From Bacillus sp. es.034 (GTDB taxonomy: Bacteria > Bacillota > Bacilli > Bacillales > Bacillaceae_B): 64,000 nucleotides of DNA. The notes beneath the pieces were generated by a model. The model was not told where the DNA came from, did no database searches, and saw only the letters and a program-made list of their open reading frames with translations. Shown piece after piece: positions 34,165 to 41,358 of this stretch. The translations under genes and the position numbers were made by a program. The first letter of the stretch is position 1. Every line of letters begins with the position of its first letter. The stretch covers positions 4,270,501 through 4,334,500 of the forward strand of contig NZ_PDIY01000001.1 of assembly GCF_002563655.1 (NCBI RefSeq). Reading direction: 5' to 3'.

Positions 34165-34416
34165 TTAAGGCTTATTCCAAAAAAACGTCGTCACCACAAA
34201 TGGAAGAAGAATCCCGATTACTAATATGAGACCATTTCCAAACAGGCCAATTTTTCTGTAGATCGTTTTTTTACCGAACAAAGCTGCCACAAAACCAATG
34301 CCCGCCATGATGACTGCAGGAAGTAAGAATGTGTCATTTCCTAAGAGGGTTAAAAAATAGAATACAAGACCTATTAGAAAGATAGTGAATGAACCTATAC
34401 TGAATACTTTTTTCAA
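34165..34416 (-). CDS. Small three-TM membrane protein
   Basis: The real start is TTG at 34416 with GAGGAGG nine bases upstream; the open frame extends 53 codons further but that part is non-hydrophobic and overlaps the upstream gene. The 83-residue product has three membrane segments (GSFTIFLIGLVFYFLTLL, PAVIMAGIGFVAALFG, GNGLILVIGILLPFVVTTFF). Unknown function; last gene of the AAC(3) cluster. Confidence 0.6.
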   Translation of the reverse strand: MKKVFSIGSFTIFLIGLVFYFLTLLGNDTFLLPAVIMAGIGFVAALFGKKTIYRKIGLFGNGLILVIGILLPFVVTTFFWNKP

Positions 34417-34469
34417 TTGTATCCCTCCTCTTTTCTTTCTACACATGTTAGATTTTTTATAATCATTCT

Positions 34470-34742
34470 TTATCCGTCCCTCAATAGGATATTCAATAGA
34501 AACGAACAAACCAACCCCGACACCGCTGCCACCAGCCCGTTCAATCCGATTGCAGTTAAGCTTAAACCACCCCATCCGCCAAAGGCCAGACTTATAATCC
34601 AGCAGAGGGAAGATAGCAGGAACACCCCAAAAAATAACTTCACATTAAAAAAGGAAGGGATCCTACCGTACCTCTGCAAAGCCTGTAAAACACACGCAAC
34701 AACAGCCCCGATGACGACCAACGTTAACACATCAATGGACAT
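34470..34742 (-). CDS. Small membrane protein
   Basis: A 90-residue protein with three hydrophobic segments and a GGWGG turn before the last, resembling the 91-residue membrane protein ending at 23566. Located between the AAC(3) gene and the 83-residue membrane protein on the same strand. Function unknown. Confidence 0.55.
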   Translation of the reverse strand: MSIDVLTLVVIGAVVACVLQALQRYGRIPSFFNVKLFFGVFLLSSLCWIISLAFGGWGGLSLTAIGLNGLVAAVSGLVCSFLLNILLRDG

Positions 34743-34759
34743 GAAGAATGCCTCCCCCG

Positions 34760-35551
34760 TCAGTTTCTGTTTTTATCCATCCACTCTACAGCGTAGTCCA
34801 CCATATGTTTCATCGGGATGAAATAGCTCTTTGCATCACCTACATTCCCCTGTTTCACTTTGCCTGTTTCCCTGTGAAAATCATCAAACAACCGGTCAAA
34901 ATCGTCTGACTCATTATTGATATCACGATACGTGGTCCACACTTCTTTCATGCCTTTTTTAATTTTGATATCCCATATTTTTTCTTTCACAAAGGTGTTG
35001 TCTTGCCTGTATTCAGCGAGGTGCAGTGAGGTATTTGAATTCGTCGGGGCACCAAGGAGAAGGATGCTGCCACTCAGTTCATATACCTTTCCCAACGGGG
35101 AGTGTGCATTCATGGAGTAGTCGAGACCATGTTCCTGCGTGATGCGGGCAGCGTCTTTCCCCCAAGCAGCGAATGATGTGTGGGGGTGCGGGCTCCGTTT
35201 CACCCCATCCTGCTTTCTGAATGTCTCAGGGATGAAACCCATATAAGAGGTCGGGGTCAGATCGGGGTGAAAGGTCGGCATGTTTTCCCGGATGAGTTCC
35301 AGCTCTTCCTCCGTATATCCTCTTCCATATTCCGTCGGGTCGCATAGATGCTCGGTTTGGGTGGGCATCACAATATTCCCACCAGTACCAACTGCCTCTT
35401 CCAGTGCCAGGATGACAGACACCGGTCCACCTATGACTCTGCCGATTGATTTTAAGGAGGAGTGGACGATGAGTGTCATTCCTTTTGTGACGCCGAGTTT
35501 CTTTAAATCTTCTACAATATGTTCTTTGGTAATGAGTCTTCCATTCTTCAT
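34760..35551 (-). CDS. AAC(3)-family N-acetyltransferase (YokD/Antibiotic_NAT)
   Basis: A 263-residue acetyltransferase of the Antibiotic_NAT fold. Motifs include LIVHSSLKSIGRVIGGPVSV, NIVMPTQTEHL, RSPHPHTSFAAWGKDA, and SPLGKVYELSGSILLLGAPTNSNTS. Relatives acetylate the 3-amino group of aminoglycosides; B. subtilis YokD and FrbF-like proteins use other amines. Chromosomal setting means resistance is possible but unproven. Its ATG overlaps the previous gene's stop by four bases. Confidence 0.82.
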   Translation of the reverse strand: MKNGRLITKEHIVEDLKKLGVTKGMTLIVHSSLKSIGRVIGGPVSVILALEEAVGTGGNIVMPTQTEHLCDPTEYGRGYTEEELELIRENMPTFHPDLTPTSYMGFIPETFRKQDGVKRSPHPHTSFAAWGKDAARITQEHGLDYSMNAHSPLGKVYELSGSILLLGAPTNSNTSLHLAEYRQDNTFVKEKIWDIKIKKGMKEVWTTYRDINNESDDFDRLFDDFHRETGKVKQGNVGDAKSYFIPMKHMVDYAVEWMDKNRN

Positions 35552-35733
35552 AACTTATTCACCTTTTTTCTCGGTTTAAGCTGATTCGTCCCCATGAAAT
35601 AGCTGCTGACGCCAAGCATCATCCCACCGCCGACACTTAATAACACACCCAGGCTGACGATATATGTAGATAAATAGATTCCCAGCATAAAGAGTAGTAA
35701 CCCTGTTATGAATAGAATTGGACCTATTTTCAT
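35548..35733 (-). CDS. Small two-TM membrane protein
   Basis: A 61-residue protein: KIGPILFITGLLLFMLGIYL and SLGVLLSVGGGMMLGVSSYF membrane segments and a basic tail. First gene of the AAC(3) cluster; promoter copy 6 lies 34 bases upstream. Function unknown. Confidence 0.6.
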   Translation of the reverse strand: MKIGPILFITGLLLFMLGIYLSTYIVSLGVLLSVGGGMMLGVSSYFMGTNQLKPRKKVNKL

Positions 35734-35766
35734 GATTGGTTCCTCCGAACATTACGGTTTGTAATT

Positions 35767-35798
35767 CCAATTATTTCAAATCAGAAAGAAATTCACAA
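35767..35798 (-). promoter_or_regulatory. TTTGAAATAATTGG promoter, copy 6 (AAC(3) cluster)
   Basis: Minus strand TTGTGA (35798-35793), 12 bases, TTTGAAATAATTGG (35780-35767), 34 bases before the first start codon of the cluster. Confidence 0.7.
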
Positions 35799-35866
35799 TC
35801 TTTTTTTCTACTCAGGAAGTGTAGTGTTGGCTCTCATACTCCAAAACGATGAGCTAAACACTCCCC

Positions 35867-36478
35867 TCAGAGTTTTAACTTCTCTGTATCGATTCCAGCT
35901 TCCTTCAACTTCAACTCTGCATCATCCTCAATGATGTCCTTGAATATCTGTAATGCACCGTCAAACTCGACATGCTTATCCATCATAAAGCTCATCCTAT
36001 GTTCAACTTCAATCCACGTTGAAATGTTTGCTTCATTATGTTGGATCTGCGCTTCCAATTTATCCAAGGCGTTAGCAACTTTGGCTTCATACGTTTCTTT
36101 CTCTTCAAACTCATGCCAGAGATCGTATAGCACATCTCCTAAAGCATTTCCCAGCATATCTCGTATTTTCTCAATTACCTTTCTCTCATTGAATGCCTTC
36201 TGTTCCTTCGCTGCTTGGTCATGCATCGTGTCAAACGCCGGAATGTCCCCTGCTTCTGCCTCCACGAGATCATGAATGATGATCATTTTTAATAATTTCT
36301 CCAAATCCACTTTCTCTGTTAAATATGGTTCTATTAGCATCGCCATCAGGGAGACTCTCCACGTATGCTCGGCGACGCTTTCCTGTCTTCCGTTCGAGAG
36401 CCAGCTGTGCCTCATCTCAGTTTTCAGCTTTTCTCCCAGTTTGATGAGTTCCAATATGTTTACAAGATTTGTTTTCAT
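35867..36478 (-). CDS. HD-domain phosphohydrolase, YfbR/HD_3-like
   Basis: A 203-residue HD-fold protein. Metal ligands are visible in SVAEHTWRVSLMAML, IIIHDLVEAEAGDIP and the later Asp in NALDKLEAQIQH. Members include YfbR-type 5'-deoxynucleotidases and oxetanocin-like HD hydrolases. It probably hydrolyses a nucleoside phosphate. It abuts the DinB gene on the same strand. Confidence 0.78.
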   Translation of the reverse strand: MKTNLVNILELIKLGEKLKTEMRHSWLSNGRQESVAEHTWRVSLMAMLIEPYLTEKVDLEKLLKMIIIHDLVEAEAGDIPAFDTMHDQAAKEQKAFNERKVIEKIRDMLGNALGDVLYDLWHEFEEKETYEAKVANALDKLEAQIQHNEANISTWIEVEHRMSFMMDKHVEFDGALQIFKDIIEDDAELKLKEAGIDTEKLKL

Positions 36479-37003
36479 TTATATTTTCCCCTTCTTTAAT
36501 CTCCGCTTCAGGCTTCGTATTTGTCCCCGGTGATTGATTTCATCTTCCATGACGTGAAACCAAAGGTAGTAATGGTTAAACGGGACACCATTCGGCCACT
36601 CATTCTCTCCGAAAAGCCAGTCATCGTTTCTTTTTTTAAGCTCGGACAGGGTCTTCTCCCTGACGGCTGAAAGCTCGTTGATGTAGTACTGAATGGGATG
36701 TCCTTTTATGGTCTTCCCAGCTTCCTCACCGAGTTTCAGTGCGGCTTTCCATTTCTCCAACTCAACCTCGTCGATGTCCCGTCCTTCAAATGAAATAACC
36801 CCATGGACAAACTCAATGGAAGCAATATGGAGGAGAAGTGATCCAATGGTATTCACATCGCCTTCTGGCAACTGATCCAACTCTTCTTCAGTGAGATCCT
36901 TGATTTCTTCCACTGTCACAGCCCGGGTGTGTTCCAGCATTGAAACGAGTTCCACCATTGTTTTTGTGTAACCACCGTTATTTTTAATACGGTAATCAAT
37001 CAT
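36479..37003 (-). CDS. DinB-family protein (DUF664-like)
   Basis: The ATG at 37003 has GGGGGA six bases upstream; earlier codons lack an RBS. The product is about 174 residues, with helix 1 TMVELVSMLEHTR, SLLLHIASIEFVHG (metal His) and C-terminal WFHVMEDEINHRGQIRSL (two more His). Probably a metal-dependent thiol transferase-like or damage-associated protein of unknown reaction. Confidence 0.75.
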   Translation of the reverse strand: MIDYRIKNNGGYTKTMVELVSMLEHTRAVTVEEIKDLTEEELDQLPEGDVNTIGSLLLHIASIEFVHGVISFEGRDIDEVELEKWKAALKLGEEAGKTIKGHPIQYYINELSAVREKTLSELKKRNDDWLFGENEWPNGVPFNHYYLWFHVMEDEINHRGQIRSLKRRLKKGKI

Positions 37004-37210
37004 GTCCATTCCCCCTAACCAATCTATCCTACATTTTACCAATTCCCTCCATTTTTAATAGACTGATATTTTGGAGATAGGAGTGATATAATGAAATTAG
37101 ATACAAAAAAAAGAAGCTTTTTTGAAGCTCCTTCCGTCTCCGCATCCTCCATAGTATGATGCGCTTCATAGCGGCTGTTTCACATTCTTTTCCCTTTTAG
37201 GAACCAATAT

Positions 37211-37489
37211 TTAAATATCCTGAGATTTCATTTTATTTAATTCTTGAGTCCTTTCTTTTTTCAGATCTTTTCTCCCCCTGAACCACTCTTCCATTAAAAA
37301 AGCTACACCTACTACCACAACCAGAAAAGCAGTCAATACTTTTAACTGCCCCACTAAAACGAAATAAGTCATGGCAGCTACAAAGATTGCAGGTATTAAA
37401 AATCCCCAATATATACTATCTCTTTTAGCCAAAAAATACTGGAACCCAAAAGTAACCACAATTAATAAAAGTTGAAGCCACTCATTCAT
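37211..37489 (-). CDS. Membrane protein paired with DUF2089 regulator
   Basis: Starting at ATG 37489 (GGAGG nine bases upstream) the product is 92 residues with three to four membrane segments, from LQLLLIVVTFGFQYFL to VLTAFLVVVVGVAFLM, and a charged tail. The upstream open frame lies inside the regulator gene. It is one base from the DUF2089 gene, so the two form one unit. Function unknown. Confidence 0.6.
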   Translation of the reverse strand: MNEWLQLLLIVVTFGFQYFLAKRDSIYWGFLIPAIFVAAMTYFVLVGQLKVLTAFLVVVVGVAFLMEEWFRGRKDLKKERTQELNKMKSQDI

Positions 37490-37490
37490 T

Positions 37491-37790
37491 TCACTTATCC
37501 TCCAATTCATTTTTATATTTTTCAATAATCAACTTTGCGTCCTCCAAACTGACTCTTTCTTCTATCGCTAGATGTTTAACAAAGCTGATAAACTCTTCGT
37601 TATCATTTTTTTCATTTAGTTCGATTTTTTGTATAAGTCTGTCCAAACGTGTGCGAACGGTTGGATATGATACATCATAATTTTTTGCAATGTGCTTTAG
37701 CGAACCAGAGTTTAAAACAAACTTCCTAATAAACTCCACTTCATCTTTTTCCAATGACAAGACCCAATTCGGAACATCTTTTATATCCAT
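37491..37790 (-). CDS. DUF2089-family putative regulator
   Basis: The 99-residue product from ATG 37790 (GGAGGGAG upstream) contains an HTH: EFIRKFVLNSGSLKHIAKNY followed by DVSYPTVRTRLDRLIQKIE, the signature of DUF2089 proteins. The C-terminal half is acidic and helical. It probably regulates the membrane protein gene that follows. Confidence 0.7.
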   Translation of the reverse strand: MDIKDVPNWVLSLEKDEVEFIRKFVLNSGSLKHIAKNYDVSYPTVRTRLDRLIQKIELNEKNDNEEFISFVKHLAIEERVSLEDAKLIIEKYKNELEDK

Positions 37791-38376
37791 AATCTCCCTC
37801 CTCTCACCCATATAATACCAGATGCATTTAATAAAGTAAAAGTATTTTTTAATATTATTAAAAATAATATTAAAATAAATATAAATAATACTTATTACAA
37901 CGGTATTCCAGAGTCTTTCTATAGTGAACTAAGGTACTGACTACAATGAGATGATTAGTCCAAGAATAAAAAAAAGAAGCTTATCTTAAGCTCCTTCAAT
38001 AGTCTTCGTTTAATTCCATATGCAGATGAGTGAAAGTTCTTGTGAAATCCTGTTACCAGTTGATAAGAATTGTACATTCGGCACGTATCAGTTGGGAGAT
38101 TAGGCTAAATCCTAGAGCCGATATATAGACGGAATAATTCCGCTTATCTCGTAATGAATAGTAAAAAAAACCGAAATAGTCGGAATAATTCCGGCTACTC
38201 TATCTATAAAGACGAAAAATGGTGGACTTTTCTGTACATAGTCGGAATAACTCCGACTATATCCCTCAAATGAAGGGATATAATGAATGTAACCGGAAAA
38301 TCTCCGCTTATCTTTCTTTTGCTGGTTCTTCTATTAAGGGCAAGACATCTAATTTAAAAGACGAGGAACTCCTTCC
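37791..38376. other. AT-rich intergenic region
   Basis: About 580 bases without a convincing gene. The left part (to about 37900) is very AT rich and probably holds the DUF2089 promoter. The right part holds four CGGAAT...TTCCG palindromes, listed separately. An open frame at 38219-38407 (+) has no RBS and lies over these palindromes. Confidence 0.5.
38130..38306. repeat. Cluster of four CGGAATAATTCCG-type palindromes
   Basis: CGGAATAATTCCG at 38130-38142 and 38181-38193, CGGAATAACTCCG at 38243-38255, CCGGAAAATCTCCG at 38293-38306. Spacing is about 50-62 bases and flanks often read agtC...G(C/A)ctatc. They lie downstream of the MFS pseudogene. Confidence 0.75.
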
Positions 38377-39577
38377 TTATATCTGTCCCTTCATCTTCAC
38401 CCTCTGACCAACCAAATATCCACCTGCCAACACAAAGAAAATCAAGAGCAGCCAGGCGAATCCGTCTGTGAATCCTGTCCGTTCAATGGCATAGCCGAAT
38501 AGCGGAAAGCTGATCATGATGACAAAGCTTTCCATCAAGCCAATCAAGGAAAGGAATGTGGACCGTATATTACTTTTCAGAAAGCTCTGCACGAATGAGC
38601 TGAAGATCGGTTCGAACAGGCTTAAAAGTTGTGCAAGGATCAGAAACGACAGCAGAATCGCCCAGTCCGTTGCGAAGATGAACAGGACGAAAAAGACAAG
38701 GAAAAGTCCTAATCCATAATAAAGGATGTTGAAGAACTTGAATCGTTCCTCCACCTTGTACGCGATCTTCGCCATGACGACGCCGAGAAGTCCTTCGATG
38801 GTAAACACGGCTCCGACGACGATTGCCGAATAGCCCAGTTCCACGAAATATTCCTGTCCGTAAAATACCATGATCACCATGACCGCACTCGCCAGGATAA
38901 AAAGGACCACGGGTGCGTGAATGACCTGATTATTCCTCCATACGTTAATTCCCAATCGGAATTGGTGGATCCACTGATTGTACCAGCGTCCACTGATCTC
39001 TTCGGTCTTCCTGCTCCGGTTCTTTCATGAACAACAAAGGAACGACGGCGAGGACGTGGGTGACGATGGTGGATCCGTACACCCATTCCCAGCTCACTTC
39101 CGCCATGAAACCTCCGAGGAATTTCGCCAGGCTCAGGGATAACAGGGAAATCGCCGTCATGCTTCCGATCACCCGGGTATAATCCTTTTCCCGTTTGTCA
39201 TTCTTCAATGTATCGTAGGCAAATGCCTGCTCAGCACCAGAATGGAGGGTGACCATGAGCCCCATGGACAGAAACGCCAGGGTGAACATGGAGAAGTTAC
39301 CGCTCAAGAGCATAAACAATCCGTATAGGAGACTGAACAGATTCCCAATCACTAGGCTGACCTTCCTCCCGTACAAATCGGCAATCATCCCCGTCGGAAC
39401 CTCGAATAATACAATGGCCAAGTGGAGAAGGGCCTCCAACACCCCGATCTCGCCCAATGTCATTCCCTTGTCGCCAAGATAGATGACCCATAGTGCCCGG
39501 TCGAAAAACAGCTGGGCAAAAAAGAGATAAAAGTATAGTAAATAGATATTGTTTTTTGTTTTTAATATGTTCATCAT
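38377..39577 (-). pseudogene. MFS transporter split by a frameshift
   Basis: The N-half runs from ATG 39577 (GAGAGGACG upstream): NIYLLYFYLFFAQLFFDRAL, GEIGVLEALLHLAIVLFEVP, DLYGRKVSLVIGN. It stays in frame to about 39005, where the reading shifts by one base at GAAGACCGAAG. The other frame then continues EEISGRWYNQWIHQFRLGI and on through the second half (38377-38955). Restored, it is a ~400-residue 12-TM major facilitator of unknown substrate. Either a true inactivating indel or an assembly error. Confidence 0.8.
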
Positions 39578-39673
39578 TTCGATTCGTCCTCTCGTTAATA
39601 AAAGCGCAGGCGGGTTCAGCAGCTGAATGGTAAGTCGCAAACCTCAAGCCCCTAGCCGCCACCGCTACATAAA

Positions 39674-39714
39674 TCAAAAAAAGCCACAGGGAATCATTCC
39701 CCCATGGCTTTCGC
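39674..39714 (-). terminator. Terminator after the 33-aa peptide gene
   Basis: AAAGCCACAGGGAA and TTCCCCCATGGCTTT form an interrupted stem, with a T-rich tract on the minus strand. Confidence 0.6.
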
Positions 39715-39754
39715 TATTACAGGAAATCATACACTTGTTCACCCCTATGAAACA

Positions 39755-39856
39755 TCAGCTAAAAAAGGACAGACGTGTCCCGAGGACGGCTGAAATTCCA
39801 ATAATAGACATCATTAATAGTCGGTATTTTTTGATGTCTACAGTGAACGTATGCAT
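39755..39856 (-). CDS. 33-aa single-TM peptide
   Basis: ATG at 39856 with AAGGGGGGAA upstream; the peptide reads basic N-terminus (HTFTVDIKKYR) then a hydrophobic LLMMSIIGISAVLGTRLSFF. Good RBS and a following terminator support expression. Function unknown. Confidence 0.5.
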   Translation of the reverse strand: MHTFTVDIKKYRLLMMSIIGISAVLGTRLSFFS

Positions 39857-39977
39857 GATATTCCCCCCTTTAGTATGTATGATTCATTTTTATTATATCT
39901 CTCTTCCTTTTTTTGGACAAGGGAACATTTTTCTGGCAGCACAGCCCATACTAATAGCTAAGGGAGGTGATCTGTTT

Positions 39978-40118
39978 ATGAAAAAGCCTAATCAAACAAA
40001 TGTGAAAGCCACGACATCAGGGACGGACCCCCAACAGGTGAAAAAGCAAATTCAAAAAGATGTCGCCGCGGGACAAGGTTCCATGACTTCACGGGAAGCA
40101 GGATCCATGAGGGATTAA
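39978..40118 (+). CDS. Small gamma-type SASP-like protein
   Basis: A 46-residue hydrophilic protein with an excellent AGGGAGGTGAT RBS. It contains KATTSGTDPQQVKKQIQKDV, resembling the repeat of gamma-type small acid-soluble spore proteins (SspE: SGTxxQxVxxQN). It has only one unit, where SspE has two, and it lacks the GPR-type cleavage context I would expect of alpha/beta SASP. A spore-core storage protein is the likely role, inferred from similarity. Confidence 0.55.
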   Translation: MKKPNQTNVKATTSGTDPQQVKKQIQKDVAAGQGSMTSREAGSMRD

Positions 40119-40230
40119 GGATTCAAAGGGGCGGTTCACACCGTCTCTTTATCTTCTTTCAAAAAAGGAAATGGTTTAAGGTAGATTGTCCGATGCCTAT
40201 ATTTTATAATGAAGTGAAGGAGGTGAGAAA

Positions 40231-40659
40231 ATGGAAAAGCAGATACTTGAACTATTATTGGATTTAAAAGGAGAAATGAAAGAGTTTCGAAGCGAGCTGC
40301 ACACGTTTCAATCGGAGGTCCGCAACATTCGTTCTGATTTGAAAGAAACACAAGCTGATGTCCGTAAGATCAGTTCCGATTTAAAGGACACTCAGGCAGA
40401 TGTCCGCATGATTAGTTCCGATCTAAAAGAAACTCAAGGTGATGTCCGTAAGATCAGTTCCGATTTAAAGACGACTCAAAATGATGTGAAGGAAATCAAG
40501 GAAACCGTGAACCGGATAGAAGCATTACAAACCGAAGATGTCATTGCAATGCTAAAGGTGACGAGGCAGAGCATAGAATCTGAATTTCATTATACGAATA
40601 CAAGAATGACTGATATAGATAAGCGGGTCTTCAATCTTGAAAACAGGGTGGGGCGTTAA
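40231..40659 (+). CDS. Coiled-coil protein with four 14-residue repeats
   Basis: A 142-residue protein, nearly all helical. Residues about 30-85 consist of four 14-residue units of the form VRKISSDLKETQAD, encoded by four exact-length 42-bp DNA repeats (40318-40485). The pattern gives a long parallel coiled coil. The end (TDIDKRVFNLENRVG) continues it. No signal peptide. It resembles tail-fibre-like or scaffold coiled coils; function unknown. Confidence 0.65.
   Translation: MEKQILELLLDLKGEMKEFRSELHTFQSEVRNIRSDLKETQADVRKISSDLKDTQADVRMISSDLKETQGDVRKISSDLKTTQNDVKEIKETVNRIEALQTEDVIAMLKVTRQSIESEFHYTNTRMTDIDKRVFNLENRVGR
40318..40485 (+). repeat. Four tandem 42-bp repeats within the coiled-coil gene
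   Basis: Units begin GTCCGYAA/GATC at 40318, 40360, 40402 and 40444, all 42 bp. The second and fourth are most alike (GTCCGTAAGATCAGTTCCGA), suggesting recent duplication. Confidence 0.8.
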
Positions 40660-40741
40660 TGCAGCTATAATACCTCTTGTTTACTGCTTACTCAGTTTGC
40701 CCCGCCAAATTCCCATCGTCTTCCTCACTATTGTATTCCAC

Positions 40742-40969
40742 TCAATGTTGCTTTCTTTTCCACTTATAAGGCTTGTCTGCCCAATGAAACAACAACAAAA
40801 ATAAGAATATACTGAAACTGATACTGATATTTTCTATCCACCTGATCTCTTCGTTTTTGATGAGTTGGTATAGAATCCTAACCACAAAATAGATCAGGGG
40901 TAATCGTATGCATTTTTTAAACACGAAGAGACTCCTTTCAGCGCGCCACTTTATGGGATTCATTTCCAT
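40742..40969 (-). CDS. Small membrane protein
   Basis: A 75-residue protein with hydrophobic segments around 24-36 and 50-62 and basic ends. The RBS is weak and the start uncertain. Function unknown. Confidence 0.4.
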   Translation of the reverse strand: MEMNPIKWRAERSLFVFKKCIRLPLIYFVVRILYQLIKNEEIRWIENISISFSIFLFLLLFHWADKPYKWKRKQH

Positions 40970-41004
40970 TTTATCATTTTTTGAAGATCTTTGTGGTGCT
41001 GATT

Positions 41005-41050
41005 ACGAAAAAAATGAAAGCCACAGAGGATCCATCCTTTGTGGCTTTGA
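41005..41050 (-). terminator. Terminator after the chemoreceptor remnant
   Basis: AAAGCCACA (41017-41025) and TGTGGCTTT (41040-41048), with TTTTTTTCG on the minus strand. Confidence 0.75.
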
Positions 41051-41061
41051 CTATCTACTTT

Positions 41062-41223
41062 TTACACTTGAAACTTCCGGACGAGACCATTTAATTCCTG
41101 AGCGAGTTTCGCCAATTGTTCCGAGCTTCCTGCCACTTCTTCCATCGAACTGCTTGTTTGCTGAGTCGAGGCGGGGGTTTGTTCGACGCCGGCGGCTGCT
41201 TCTTCGGACTTTTCCACCAAGTG
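41062..41223 (-). pseudogene. Methyl-accepting chemotaxis protein, C-terminal tail remnant
   Basis: A 53-codon open stretch reads VEKSEEAAAGVEQTPASTQQ, then TSSSMEEVAGSSEQLAKLAQ and ELNGLVRKFQV followed by stop. This is the exact C-terminal end of an MCP signalling domain, including the second methylation helix. The frame is closed upstream by TAG at 41226-41224; no receptor body or start exists. The native terminator is still attached. A deletion remnant. Confidence 0.85.
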
Positions 41224-41300
41224 CTATATGACGACAAATTTCTACATATGAAACTATAATACCGTTACTTAAGAACTAAAAGGAGGGATCTCTTTGAATG

Positions 41301-41337
41301 AAGAAAAAAGCAACGGGAAGCATTCCGCTGCTTTTAA
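41301..41337 (-). terminator. Terminator of the Ig-like repeat protein gene
   Basis: On the minus strand AAAAGCAGCGGAA pairs with TTCCCGTTGCTTTT (one mismatch), followed by TTC. Confidence 0.65.
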
Positions 41338-41358
41338 TCGAGTTTTTTATAAACGTCT

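Noticed and set aside
38130..38306. CRISPR array
   Set aside because: The repeats are short palindromes with irregular 50-62 bp spacing, no unique equal-length spacers and no cas genes.
38219..38407. 62-codon plus-strand open frame
   Set aside because: No RBS, lies across the CGGAATAATTCCG palindromes and overlaps the end of the MFS pseudogene; the sequence shows no domain or membrane pattern.
39627..39977. Long upstream extension of the SASP-like frame
   Set aside because: It crosses a terminator and an opposite-strand small gene; a near-perfect RBS sits at the internal ATG 39978.
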